The translations under genes were made by a program, and so were the position numbers. From Eumeta japonica (lineage: Eukaryota; Arthropoda; Insecta; Lepidoptera; Psychidae), in contig BGZK01001282.1 of the NCBI GenBank assembly GCA_005406025.1, forward strand, positions 112,268 through 176,267: a stretch of DNA of 64,000 nucleotides. Direction: 5' to 3'. Of this stretch, positions 29,001 through 44,000 are shown piece by piece (position 1 is the first letter of the stretch; every line of letters starts with the position of its first letter). Under the pieces are notes generated by a model, which was not told the origin of the DNA, searched no databases, and worked only from the letters and a program-made list of their open reading frames with translations.

Positions 29001-32000
29001 CAAACATATTTCATAGTGACCATTTCGAAGTTACTAATCGTTTGAATGATAAACAGAATTCTCGTTATAAATTTGTTTTAAAACTATACATTCAGTGTTA
29101 TAATTTTTGTAAATGTTTTGTTTCAAATCACCATTTCACTCTCCAGACATCAATTTTATAGCGTTTTCAATATGAGGAGTATAACCATACAATGCAAACC
29201 GATCGAATTCTAACTTAAACAATCAACGTTTGTAGGCAACCGTTATCTTTAAATAATGGAGTCTCGTAGGAAATTAACGAATAGGAAATATTTTTGACGT
29301 CATACAACCGCACAAAAATACAAAGAGAATATTTGAAAGAACGCTATACGTTGGCTCGCGGCCTAGGCAACAAACAAACAACAAAAAGGTGTTGTTTTAG
29401 GAAATATTTAACGCGACATTCGGCCGCACGCAAGTTTCGAGGAACGTCGCTCCAACAAAAGGCGACCGCAGATGCGTACGCGTCGAGCATTTTCGAGAGG
29501 TGCAGGCTCCAAGCAGAGCGATACTTTGTCGTCGAGATGGTGAACAGGCAGATTTTCCTTAAACTGTAAATCATTTTGGAATCGCGACATTGGAATACAT
29601 GCGTCACTCGGGATGACTTCAATGCGTACGACTGTCGAGGCATTGACGCTCTGCTCGAGAGATGCAATGTGTATTATTCAAGGCGCGATCGGCCATCGGT
29701 GCAACATATTCTGAAATATGTTTTATCGGATTATTATCCGTGTCTGGGCGAGTTCTCGGTATACTCGATGTCCGTAGGTACAATAGCGTTCACGATAGGG
29801 ATTTCATGGTAAAACACCTGTAAAATTGACTACGCTAGCTAGAATGTCACCGGAGTAGGGACGTCTGTTTATAGGTTTGTTCCTGACTATCCGTTTGTGA
29901 ATGGCTGGGTACATAGATCGCCGCCGTTGGTGAACGCGAAGGCCCATATATTAAAGCATATTATATAGGAAAATAAAAAAAAATAGGGATCAGAGTTATT
30001 TGTGTTACGATATATACAAATATTCTTTGTCAATGTCTGAGCGAGTCTTATTGTATGGATGTATTACCATTGAATGTTCATAAATGTCGGCATCCAGGGG
30101 TCTACAGGGTGTACATTATATTATTAATAATCTGAAGATGTGAGTTTTGCGTCGTAGTGATTGTCACGAGATAATGGTGTATGATGCCATAGCGTATGAT
30201 ATAAAGTGGTAATGGAGCTGGGATATAACATATTATTATAGTATAAGGTTTTTATTTATTCCTAGCGGACTCGACGGACGTTGTCCACCTGAACTTTAGC
30301 TGCCCGCTACCGGTCGTTTCAGCAAACCCTTTTTCGATAAACTAATTGCAAATGACATTTGACATTTCAATCTTTTTGTTTCGTCATTACTTAATTTGAT
30401 GGTGCCCAAAGCGATATTGAAAAATGAGTGCAATTTCTCTGTTATTTTATTATGCGGTTCTACCGTTTTATTATGTATACTACTACTCGTAGCTTTCCGT
30501 CTGCGCCTACGCCTACGTAAATATAGAATGAGCTCCTTAATTTTTATGTATGGAAAACCCTCTCTCGTCTATCCCAAACTTGTTTTAGCTTTCGATTCTG
30601 GTTTCGGTACTATTCTTGATTTCGATGTCGGTCACGCTCTTGATACTGATCCCGATCCGAAACTCGCTTCTGACCCCGGTCCCGTTTTCAATTTCAATGT
30701 CGGACCCGGCTCTCGAGTCTGCTCTGCATCCCGCTTTATATTCTGATATCGCTCACGGTCCCAATTTATACCAAGCCAAGACAAATGCTAGCATCAAAAC
30801 AAAATATAGGCTATAAATACTCTGATTTAGTATAGCCTTGCTATGTGTGAAATAATTTTTATACTTTATACAGCCCCATTACTCCCCTCTGAAGATAATT
30901 TTTTTCCTGGTATTCTATTTAAGTAAAGACTCTATTCTTCTCCAAGCCAATTTCTATCTACTCGTGAAAACTTCATTAAAATCAGTTCAATAATTTCAAT
31001 GATATAAGCAAATAAACTAACAGACAAAAAATATTTGAATTTTTTTTCTCTTTTATTGCCTTTCTTTTATCGTCTTCTCTCCATTTCTCATACATACCTT
31101 CAATATACAGACACACTCGGTTATACTGTTATTATATATATACATATAGGTGCTTGTAAGCTAAAGTTCGTTCGTGTTAACCAAAAAACCCTTACAAAGT
31201 GTGTAAAAACCACGTTTACTATTTATGGTAGAGTATACAGATTAACTTAATGCGTATATGCAGTGCATACATGGATCTCCTTCGAAAGCAGGCGTAAAAC
31301 CTATGCTGTCATCTCTAGTAAGGTAAATTGGTTGTTCGCGACAACTTGCTAATTTTATTTGTTACATATGTGATTATTCCGTGTAATTATTTATGTTTGA
31401 ACTTAGCGGGAGACTCCCCTACAGTCAGATTGCGGTCCGCTAAAAAGGTAGCCAGTTACCACAATATTTGGATGCGGTTCGTTTGTTAGAATTGATTTCT
31501 GAAATAAAATGAGTTTTTCTCTACTATTATGCTTTGTTAGCTTTTCGTGGTCGTCACCTCATTACATGTCATTACATGTCTGATATAAGGCCTATTCTAA
31601 TAACATTTTTTTTATTAGTAATTTCTTAACTATTTCTAATCATGTAATAACTGAGTTAGTGGATAACTTGAGCTCGCAATAATTACTGTCGTACATTTGG
31701 ATATAACATGTAACTTCGTTTCTATTGAATTCTTATAATTTGACGTGCTAATATTTCTTTTTTGCATAAATGCGTACAGCGTAAAACAGCTACATATGTT
31801 ATTTTAAAATTCTATCTATTAAATAATTAGAAATTAGGTTTATATCCATTTAGAAGTCTACTTTTTCTGCCGAATGCCAAAAAAAATATAAAATAAACCT
31901 GCACATTTAAAGTACGGATCGAGTATACTGTTGTCAAACGTAAAGAAGTATTACAAGTTCAATGACCTGTTAAATTTTACAACTTCGTAATGAACTTAAT

Positions 32001-35000
32001 TATTAGTCAGATTTCTAAGTAAATAACTTATTACTACAATTATTATAATCATAGCTTCTCTAAAGACAGCTTTTGTTCAATCTGCAGTTAATAAAAAAAT
32101 ATCATATTTATATAAATTCAAGAATAAAATTTTAAAAATATTGAAAATCGTTGTCACTGCGCAATCTCAGAAGCGATTTTCAGTATTTTTAAAGGTATCA
32201 GTGTTAACAAATGAGTTATACGTCACATATACATGTTTTTTTAACTGCCCTTTTAGAAGTTTATTCGTTTAACAATTGTCGCGAAACACATGAAAACTCA
32301 TTCGATTCAATGAAGTGACTAAAGACATGGTATAATAGTCCTACTGAAAACAGCTAATAATATTTTTTTAATTTCAGGCAACAATCGCAATTGTACTTTC
32401 CGTTTGTTAATAATGCAGATGTCTGTTTGTCCGTCGACGGACATACATAGTTTAATCTCTGTCGTTTGCAATGATACATCGTCCATAGGTATACGCGGAG
32501 CATTATACGTGTATAAATATAACTACAATTCTTTTAAAGGCCGCATTTTTTATAGCAGTAATTCAGATCTCGAACAGTCCGCCGGTCGAGTACCTCGCCG
32601 TCTATAGATTTGGAAACTGATTTATTACTTTTTTTTTTGCCAAGTGCGACATCAAATTTTTTCATTGCGATGAATCCACAAACGCCGGCGTCTCTTTGTC
32701 CGTGCGTGATCGTTGAACTGTTTGTATACGAAGATCCACCTTAGCGGCCGAAGACAATAGAAGATGACGATAGAACTACAATTAGAATAAAAATATAAAC
32801 TATTACTAGATAATGATCTAGAATCAAGACTAGCGAACAACAAAACATAGATAAGAATCCGGTCCGCTTTAAGCCCTGTAACATTTTAACTGATTTCATT
32901 TGAAATTCGGCATAGGTTGTAGTTTGAAACGCTAGAGAAAACCTCAAACACCATATTGTTAATGTAGGAAAGTAGAATATGATCGTGTTTCCATATACAT
33001 AGTTTATAATCGACCATGAAAGTCGTATATCTATGGGCGTGCGTGGAGCGAATTTTTTAAAACTTGTCATGCAGACTTGGTGCACTTGTGTTTGCATATG
33101 CATGGACGGTCGTTTTCCTGATGCTAGTAGTATAGTAATAGGAGTAGTAGTAGTATAGTAGCTAGTAGTATAGTATAGAATAACTGATAAGCTACATACG
33201 GAATCAGATTCAGAGTAACTTACTTTGGAAAATGGAAACTAGTACTTTTTTGTACATTATTAAATAGTGAATTGTGTGTTATTAATTTTTCAAAAATATT
33301 AGAGCAGGTTATTTTTCCATGTCAATAATTTTAGTGTATTTACTTCGTTTTAATTTTTAAGTCATCACGTAATCCAGTAATTATTTGATTCTAAACTATT
33401 TTATATTGAAACGGGACGTTATTACGACTAAATAATTATTTTAATACTAATTGTGTTTAAAATACCTAATTGTCAAACATATCAAAGTGAGATGAATTAA
33501 TCTTGCTTTGTCAAGATCAATTCTATTGTTAGGTGATTCCAATAATTTTCTAGACACAATACAGTAGTAACATCACTAGGTAATTACCAAGATTTGTAAG
33601 GGTCCATTTTAATATTTATTAATAAAAACCGCATAAATTGTACCACAACCTGAAAAACTATCAGTATAGAGAATATGCAGAAGTTTCCCTGCAAGTGAGT
33701 ATAAATACAACATCTTTCAAAAATCACCCTAAAGTACCCCTCCACATACGTAATGAAAAACATGTTGAAATTGGAAGTTATCACTTGAACTAATACAGCA
33801 TATAGGTAAGAGTATATAGATTGCGCGCTTATCAGGGCGTGCGCGTGGCGGCGCGGTCGGCGGCTGCGCGGGCGCACACGCGGCCGCTGTGACAACAATA
33901 ACATGTTATAAAACAGCGGCAGAAGCGGTGAGCGGGTTCAGTGCGAGTCGCGAGCTGCGAGCGATCAAGGTCAACACTTCTGTGCACCGCATACGCGACG
34001 ACGAAAATTTTATCGTACTACAGTCTTATCGTACGTCTGGCGCGACGGAAGGCTCTCGTCGACTCTCCGGAACGCAATCCGAAACAGAATCGGAAGTTTA
34101 AAAAATAAAAAAGTAACATTTTTTTAAAATATTTCCATTTAAAGTGTCCGACTGTATTTCGCGATCGTATCAATTTTGTATTTTCAAAAAAATAAACAGA
34201 CGATTCAGTGTTTTTGTTTGGACTCGACCGTATTTAAACAAAAATAATTAAAAAAATCTCTGTACCGCTTTATACATACCCAAATAAGATTATTTAAAAA
34301 ATTGATCGTCAAAGCTCGCAGAACTACTGCGCATCAACATCCCGATCGGCGCGTGTTTACATACATAGTTTCGGTCCCAAATTAAACTGTAAGGCGGCGT
34401 CGTCCAGCGCGAGCTTTGACCGCTGGCAGACCGCGCGGCCGACGCGAACTTTGGTTCCGGTGCCGGCGCGCCGGAACACCCCCCGCTGGATCCATAAGCC
34501 GCCGGCGACACCCCATTGATGTCCTCCACAGCTTCGTTCAGCGAGAAATCGTCAAAGGGCCGTTCGTGCGATAATCTCTCAGAGTGAGTACCTAACGTCG
34601 TGTAGTGACGTCAACGAAACAAGTTTTCGTTATGAAATGTTCAATACACAAATACTCATTGCTAAGCCGTATTATTATTGTTGTCTATACACAGATAACA
34701 GTACAAAAATAACATTTGTGTAGTGGAAAAATAAATAAATGCTCGTCGGAGAATTTTAAGAACGTCCCAGTGAACGAATGTAATAACTAGCACATGACGA
34801 AATAGGTCGGTTGTAATTTTCGCGATTGAACCGTAAATCTAGAATTGTGATAACTAAGGAGTTTCTGTTTATATCTGGTGTACTTTATAAATATCTACGC
34901 TATATACAGTCTGAGTGTGTTCGTATTAAAACTAGGGCATATATATATATATATATTGGAAATGTATTCGATGTCGCTCTTTCATTGTCGATACGTCATT

Positions 35001-38000
35001 TTTCTTTGAAAGCTTTTGATGGAGAAAATTCAAATGTATACTCAACACTATATAAATCTGTAGGCTCTGTCTGTACATACAATTATTCCGTCAAACTTTG
35101 TGATAAATACTTACTCGTTTCATAAGTCAATGACTCCAATTCTATCACTTTTTAATCTATTCTATGTGTACATGTCCTTTTATAATTTAATAGGACAATT
35201 TTCGTCGATCTTGATGAAAATTAGTATACAGTAAGACCACGAGAATAGCCTGTCATTGCAAAATTTTAATTTAAGCCCAGCAAAACGGACGGATAACGAC
35301 TCGTATTGAATATAGCTGCATAACAGCTCGTGGTAACGCGATAGGCGATTTAAGAGTAGTCACAAAATACGACTAATTTTTATTATCGTATGAGCTTATT
35401 TTTTATTCTTGAAAATCTATAATTATTTTACGTAAGTTTAATATTTTTTATTTGGAACAATTCCATTTATTTTGATTTTTATTGTCGTCGCATGCGCTTA
35501 TTAAATCATTACTTTCGTATCGATAGGCATTAACAATTACAGGATGAACGCAAGCGCAACATTAACGATAACGGTTGAGTGCACGAGTATATACGATATA
35601 CATATATATATGTACGCGTTTTAATATTTAAAACAGGTATACTTGCACACAAAGGCAAGCCTGCTCCTAGAACAATGCGTGTTTAACTAAACACCGAACG
35701 ACAAATAAATGTAATGCACAAAAACAAACAGCAGTCACACAGAAGAAACGCTCTCTTGTATCTTGAAATTACATTTCTATGCTTTCCGACAGTAGAGACA
35801 TGCATCTACTGCCAAATTTTATTGACAAATTTATGTTAAAGGTTTACGAATCGTGTGGATCTATTCGACCACTACAATTAACGTTTCCTACCGGTGTTTT
35901 TAGTTACGAGATTTAACTTATTAATTTATATTGAAAATCAAATTCGCCTACAGTTTATCCACAGATAAGTATAGGTTTTATATGATTTTTTGGGCGCAAT
36001 TTTCAGTCCTAATCATGCTTCCGATCCCGGTATCGGTGCCGGTTATAGTTCTAATTATTATCCAAATACTGATTTCCGATTTGGATAAATAACGATCAGC
36101 GTGACCGGTTTAGTTCAAACGTGTTCGTAATCGGTAAAATAAATAAATAAATCGGGTTTAGGTATCCATGTTTAAATCTGAAATATTTTCTATTTTGTAA
36201 TTTAAAAAATTTAAAAAGCTTTTTTTTAAACGTTTAGAGGCAACATAAAAAGGCTGTCAATATTATTAATATGTAGGAAGTAGCAAACTGTGCTATATTT
36301 CCATAACAGGCACACATACACACGCACGCACACACGTGCCTCCAATGCCTTCGACTTCGGAGACCATTAGCGTAAAAGCTTTAACCGTTACATGTTCTCT
36401 TACAACATTTTGTTTGATTCAAGTATTTTAATCACGAAGTCGACTTTAAAACCGACTTTCGTACGCCCTTGCAACCTTCACACTTTACTCGTGTACGCAC
36501 GAAACCGACGACAATGTAATCGTCCGACGACCTTGACCTATTGACCCAACGTAGCGGTCACGGCGATCACCACGTCGAGGAGTTCCTCAAAGGCAGATAA
36601 GGGTGTATGAGCTGACGTGTACTTTTAATTGCGACACCTCAAAGCAGTCACCTCGATATGCGGTTGCAGCTAAGGAGTCCAGTTTAATGTGGAGTTTTTT
36701 AGTGTGACAGCATAGGTATGGTGTGACCCTTAACGGGTCAAAGCCTTGCTATGCCCCATTCGATATTTGACTCGTCTCGTGGCCATATATATATAGATCG
36801 ATATCGTGTCGAGGGATCGATTGGATCGGGCAGGGTATTTAACTGAAAACAGGAAAAGGTTATTTTGCCATATTTGTATTGAAAGGAGACAAAAATATTT
36901 TTGAACCGAGCAATCGTTAAAAAATTGATTAAAATGTGTAAATAATAATATGCTTTTATGACAAAAATATTTTATTTATTTTAGTAGTAGGTTTTAGTAT
37001 TAGTTTAGCCTTGATCTAGTTGATGAAATAGCTGTGCTGCGTTTGATTTCATAATTTTTATAACGACGAATATTTCTATAAAACGTACTTAAAGAAATGG
37101 CCTTATCATGACTAAAAAAGTATTATAATTTTATGAATGGATCTTGCTTTATAAGGACGGACTTCTCGAACACAAACAGACAATAACAAAATAACTATTT
37201 TAAAGTTTGAAAAAAAAATTGCGAAAGACCTCCTCTATAATTTTCTACTTATACATGTGACGAAGTGTAATTACTATACAAATAGCATTACTGAATTATT
37301 AGAATTTTGCAGTTTTCCTCTTGAAATAACACTGGACTACATTAAATTGCATTGATTTAGGGGGTATTTAATAATTTACAAATAAAAAATAAGGAAGAAA
37401 TGAAGAAACATTTAGTCTTTGTTTAAACGGATTAAAAGACAGGTTGTTCCAGGTTAATTCTAGGTGTTCTACCAATTTTATTCATCATTCAATATTTTGT
37501 GTCCATGAGCAAAATAGAGCAACTCTAGAGTTTCTTGCCCATTCTGCTCCAGGTGAATCATCATTTGGAAAATAGGTGATAACGTCGAAAAAACGCACTA
37601 ATGACGTAATTTAAGTGTAATTTCCTTTACCTACGAAATGAAGATTATTAATGACTTAATTTGAAACACATTCCTCAAAAAACACCTGGGTAATATGATA
37701 CTAAAAATTAGAAAGATGAAATGTTAACAAAAACTAGAATATTTCCTCATGTTTGACGACCTGTTTATACACTTATCATATCTATGTATGTTATGTGTAT
37801 TCCATGCGGTGCTATTAAATATTTTAATTTTGTATTTTTTTCTCTAGTCTTTTAATCCACAATCAATTGATGTATGGTAATTTATGAGTGTTCATAAAAA
37901 AAAATATATTTTCCATATTAGGGAGTTCAGATGTCGCTGCGGTGATGTTAACGTGTAAATGTATAAAAATATGCATTTTCAAAATCGTCCTTCCGATTTT

Positions 38001-41000
38001 CTTTGAGATCACAGTCAGAAGATTTTATGGATTTTAATTTTTTTCCTAATAGTCGTATGATAGCTAACACTCTACAACTTAAATTATTGTTGTTACAATT
38101 ATTTTATGGCACGTTAGTATTTTATGTTATTTAATTATGTGACATTCGCGATAAACACAATATCCTACTTTGTACGGCGCAGTCGTTTATTACTAAATAA
38201 AGTACGCACACGGTAAACTTGTTATCGAAGTATGAATTAATAAATCATGGTCGAGAGATCGTCCGTTGGTATGACCGAAATTAGACCACCTAATTTATAA
38301 CTTGTCAGGTGGGTTATGCCAGGATATGAACACTCAATCGCGACTTTATCGCGATCTAAAATAATAAAATAACTCATACAGTGCATGAATAAAATAACAT
38401 TTCGCAACTTTATTTAAATATTAAAGTAAAGCTTACAAAAAAAAATCCTCTGAAACGTGACTAAGTGAAAGACCAAGGGAATTTTTTTAATAAATATAGT
38501 GATATTAAAGATTATAAAATTGTTGATGTCAGGGGCGGACGCGGCGCGTCGCGGGCGGCGCGGTGGGGCGAGCGGCGCGCGCGAAACATGTTGGCCGGCA
38601 TCAAAGGTGTTTGGAAGAGGTGGTGTTACGGCCAACTCTACATGGTTAGTACAACATATATATATTTCCCACTCACCTATGACCCATTTCCACATAGTAA
38701 ATTTAAAGTCTATTTTTAAACGCCTACTTACGTGTTATTCATTGTGTGAATTATGATTTAGGGCCTTTTCCACCATCTCCTTTCAAATACACTTTTGACA
38801 AAATGTCACTTTTAAAATTAATTTTGCGTTCCACGTCCTCCTTTTAACGGTGGTAAGGGTCTAAAAAACATTAAAAGAAGGCAGTGGAACGCAAAATTAA
38901 TATCAAAAGTGACTTTTTCTTAAAAGTGAATTTAAAAGGAGATGGTGGATGGGGTCTTAAATTATAACATAAACAACGATAAATAAGATGGCAAAAAATT
39001 GCACACACCTACTAATATAATTTTAGTCTTAGTTGTATTAAACATGTTCTAGTGCACTGTCTAGTGACGTAGACCATTCACAAAGTAGATAACAGTACTA
39101 AATCCACTTTGACCTTTATGGCATTGATATAACCAGTACCTTTGATCGGGGTGGAGCGAAAGTGTTTTTCAGCGCCCTCAAATCAGCGCTCTAACTTTCT
39201 AGAAATTCTAATTCGGCTTTATGATAAGTAAATAATAATTGCTAATTTTTTATAATAAGTTTTTATTGCAAACACCAACAAATATTAAGCTTAATTAAAT
39301 TAAGTCACTGTAAGTATCGTAACACTGTTCTATGTATTTCCGACAACGACATAAAAACTTAATTTTTTGCTGAAAATTGTCTTTTGCATTTGGTTTTTTA
39401 GCGCCCCTAGTTACACGGCACCCAGAGCAACCATCACTCGCTCTACCCTTAAGCCGGCGTTGGATATAATTATGGTCGTTTGCCTGTAGTCAAATAACTC
39501 ATCTCATTGCATTATTATACATTTAATACATATTAAATGACCACGATTGGACCTTAAATCGAACTCATCTGTTTCTTTCAAAATTACTTTATTAGAACAT
39601 TCGCCCCGAATAAAATCGAAATTTTGAAGTATTAATTCTGTGCTTGGCCTTAAACACTAGCTCCGAGCCGTAGTTATAAATAGACATATACTTACTCCAA
39701 GCGCGTGGCGTAAACATTAACACGTGTGTTATCGACTAAGGGTCAAACGGCGGATGTGAACAAAATGCGCATAAACAAAAATATATCATTGTGCCACTGT
39801 CCATGGCCGATTTGCCAAAGATGAATTTAAGACAGAAATCTTAATTAAGGGATAGAGTTTCGTAAAGCGACAGAAGAAGGAGTATAGTAAGACAATATCT
39901 GTCATGCGTACACTCCTGAAATTACATTTTATAAAGAAAATGGAAAATAATGAAAGATAGGTATATACTGATAGTTTTGGCCGATCCTGCAATCTCTTTA
40001 TTTTAGGTCGAGAGGCTTGAATCTTTGGCCCAATGTGGCCGATTGATCGAGATCATTGGCACGAATGTAGTGATGACTTTTAGGACCGACGTCTAACCAT
40101 ATTTGCCGAGAAATGATGTGATCGGTTTAATATCATTTATGTTAAAAATCCATTGTACGATTCGCCTGTGGTGGAGATTAGAACTTTATACCATCTGGAT
40201 CGAAGGCAATACTTTTAAACCGTTTAGCCATTGACGCTCGCCCATAGATTATATTTCCATAAAGAAACCGATTGTACGTTGAACGCTGTAATTTCCAAAA
40301 AAAAAAAATATTGGCCGAGCCTTTTGGGCCAGTCGGTTTATAGCAATAATGACATCTCCTATTCAGTTAGGAATGGCGTATATTGAAGTATTATAACGTA
40401 AAAAATAATATCGAATCCACCAGTTTACTAAAAGTTCCACACAGGTTTCTAAACAAACCGATGTGTCAAATTATTTAGTTTCAAAAAAGTTGATTTAAGA
40501 CGTTAGTTAATATCGGGATCGCAGGTATATACGAACTTCAATGACATCCTCAGCGGGTTTTTTCCTTTAACTAAACGATAAGCAAAAAAGGAGATGCAAA
40601 TTGACGTCTACCATATTGGATTGCAAACTGTATTAGACTGATATTAATAAAAATATGAAAACCGACAAGCGCGAGTTGAATTCGCGTGTGGAGGATGAAT
40701 ATATTAAGTATCTACCACTTTTTTTTGTTAAAGCAGACCCAAACATGTTGTGGTAGCTAAATAAAAAAAAACTATAAATATAAGTTTCTACGTACAAATG
40801 TTGAGAAACATTTGTGTTATTTTAAGACCATGGACTTCTTATGAGTTTTCTTGTAATTTATAAATAAAGGACTATTTTCCATATTTTTTTTAATTTTAGG
40901 CTACTAGTCACAGAGATAAGATGGTATGGATACATTTCATCTTTTTAAATAACTAAAAGTATTTATTTGAAAATTAAAGACATTGAAATCCTCATATTTC

Positions 41001-44000
41001 CTTAATAGGCCACATGGTACAGTTTCACCATTTTTTTTAAATTTGCTCCCAAAATTGACTCACACATTCAACATTAGTTTATTTATCTCACAGAAATTCA
41101 TATACATAACTTTCCGACTTAATCTGCCAAGTCATATTTCAAGAGAATTGACTGTGATAGAGGGATAGACAGATCCTTTAAGGGTTCCGTTATTAACATT
41201 CGGAGATACGGAACTCTAAAAATGACATTAACACGGGTGTGTATCAAATTCAGACCTGATCAGAAGGCGTCAAAGTAGCGTCGTCTGTATAATGGATATA
41301 CAGTTTTTTATTGCGCTATCGATAAAAAAATCGACAAATCGAAAAAGTTATTGAAGTTCCATTACATTACATCTTGAACTATTTATCTTAATTGAAAAGA
41401 TTTTTTAAAAAGAACCGCCATTTATTGGTGGATTTGGCTTACAAGGCGTTCGGTACGAATTTGAAATTTGAAACAATTCAAGCACAATTTTTTTGGTGGT
41501 CATTATCGTAACTTACCTAATTCGGAATACCATTTTGGTGAATATGACTGTCCGCCCAAATGGAGAGTACAGATCGCATCGCCTAAGTTAAAATTCAAAT
41601 TCATAAAAGTGTATTATTTGTATAATCTATAGTTTACATCAACAAACTTAATTAGTGGTTAACGTGACAGCTCTTCGATTCAAGACGTAAGGTTTTAGTG
41701 TCGCGAACGACCTCGCCTACGCAGTTCCACGGCGTTTGATTACTTAACACGAAGACAACAGACACCATTTAGTGATGTATCAGCACTCGTTTAAGATATC
41801 GGTGTTTGTTTACAGACGTCAAGGCCTTTCGAACAGGTGTATATTAGAGCACGATTGTTTCTTGTGACGTCGGATAGGCGAACCTATGCACTAGTCGTAG
41901 GTACGACTTGGACGCTGTTATGCAAAAGCGAGCCCATTCTCGACAAAGTCGAAATTGATTTTAATAACACTATATCGACTTAGTACTATTTAATGTCATT
42001 AAGTAATAAAAAATAAAACAAGTTAAATAATAGATTAGCCTTATTGGGTCCAGTCTTTGTATGAGGATAAGTGTGTAAACAAATCAGATTTATATTTAAA
42101 CATAGAATATTTCAAAATTAGGGTCATTGAAATCGGATAATTAAGATGCGTGGTACAATTCAACTGTTTGTAAATTATCATTTCTAAAGGGAACCGGACG
42201 CGCCCTTAATAATATCACTTAAAATCATAATTATTTTAATAGAAAGAAATCAATGTACACAAACACTTATTATGGTACAAGGAAATAAAGCACACAACTT
42301 GCATACATTTGTCATCGTTGACATCAGTAAAATTGTAGTTGATTTCTATTCTATTTATTTTCAAGGGTAATTTGATGGAGTAGGGCTTATTTTCTATTTT
42401 CACAAAGAAGAACATCAACTCAGAATAATTCTCTAATTATTGTAGAAATTAGAGCCATGTACAGATAGCGTCAGTGTAGTGTCTGAACCAATGGAAAAAC
42501 GATGATACAGAGAAGACAGAGAATGTGCGGGGTCAGTGATGAGGATTAAAGATATAACAAGTGGTCTGAGTGCAAATTAAAACATTTTTTTTTTTGTAGC
42601 CATGACGACCTTCGGGAGTTAACCTGAAGCAATGCAATATTTCTGCGAATACGGACCGCAATGACGTCAGCATTGTTTGAAAATAATTCGATATCAAATC
42701 GATAACATTTTTCCTCCAACAATCGATGCGTAGAAAGCGGACGTGCGCTAGCCAGATCAGCTTCTCAACTAAATTTCCACAGTGTACAAAGATAAGATAC
42801 GAACAGATAGGAATGCTTGTTACATAAATTCGAATGTTGTGTATGAAAATAAATATATATTTTTTTGGAGTGAAACAAAAGCAGTGTATCTTCCTGTGTC
42901 AATGTTGTCAAAGCCTTACATGTATAACATACATATATAACTAATGTACACACACATAACTATGATCAAATCTAAACATATAAACGTCAGAATGGTTGTA
43001 CAATTAGTACGTTTATGAAAAAGCTGATTCGGGGGCGATACACTACGAAGAGTAACATAAATGTTATTTCTGAACATATCCATGAGATTATTTGATCGAT
43101 AACGCAATCGGAAACGAAAGCCGCATCGGGCTCGGGATTGAAAGTTGGACTAGAATTAGAATTGAGAGCAAAACCGGGACGGGAACAATCAATGGAACCG
43201 ATTTTAAAATCCATAGCCGGACCGGGATCCAGATCATGAATGAAATCGTGACCGTCCGATGTAAAAGTCGAAGTGATTCTATTCGATGTCCACACGGGCG
43301 GAGTCGCAGGATGAAACCTGGTTAGACTGTGATAATTACACAGTCTGTATGCTGCAGCAAGTCAAGTTCAGTATAATTTAGGAAACGATGCAAAACAGTA
43401 AAATTTTAATAGTATTGCTAGTCCGTTCCTAGTGCTCATAGGAATTATCTGCTCTCACGATATTCTGAGGACGAAGCGCATTTGACGAGCGTGCGCATAA
43501 CATTGAAACGCCCTCCGATCTCGGCTGCCCGTTATTTATCATTTACAGCATCTGTGCACGTCCTATCGTTGAGTCGTATCTAGTAACGTGCTGACGCCGC
43601 TTCGGGTCACGACTGTACGGTCTACCACAGAAGATTATCGTAGAGGATTTTGATATGCGATTGGTGAAAGAAAAGACGCTTTATTTCTATACAATCTGGA
43701 AGAGCTATCTCTTTTAGAGCAAACCATTATAGTAAGGTTTCGAAAGGTATGGACCTTTTTTCGGGAGTTCAAGAGTTCAAGTTTTGTGACGTTTTTCGAG
43801 ACATTTTTTACACATATAAATATAAACATTTTTTTAAAATACATATATCGACTCCCATCTTTGCTTGCCCGTCCACACTTCGGGGTCTGTCGACTCTGTA
43901 AATGTAGCACATTTAACACCACGGCCTCCCGATAAGTTCCATTCCCCTTAATTGAAAATTGGTGACCGCGAAGAAACAACGAACGAACACATGTGACGTG

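Larger units (their letters stand above)
28674..33906. other. Intron stretch up to the transporter promoter
   Basis: It contains the CG-richer block at 29.4-29.7 kb, hexamer array A at 30.6 kb and a TAG microsatellite at 33.1 kb. The open frames 32741-33103 (minus) and 33584-33904 (minus) have no domain; the second is partly hydrophobic by AT-rich composition. Confidence 0.5.
34584..38532 (+). other. Transporter intron 1
   Basis: The intron is 3,949 nt with GTGAGT and CAG ends. It holds an (AT)n tract at 34938-34956, a short hexamer array at 36005-36083 and a CA-rich microsatellite at about 36307-36329. The rest is AT-rich with no recognisable exon. Confidence 0.6.

Noticed and set aside
30396..30816. 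Open frames giving FDFDVG-like repeats as a protein
   Set aside because: They result from the 6-bp period of the hexamer array, appear on both strands in other copies and have no start or splice support.
33889..34101. 70-codon plus-strand frame ending TQSETESEV
   Set aside because: It starts upstream of the predicted initiator, has no recognisable domain and no clear donor; more likely a leader with chance openness.
34290..34529. Minus-strand open frame reading [19 protein letters not shown]
   Set aside because: It overlaps the GC-rich 5' region of the transporter. The plus strand gives an ATG exon with a strong donor and the exact phase needed by exon 2, while the minus frame starts only at GTG and matches no neurobeachin sequence.
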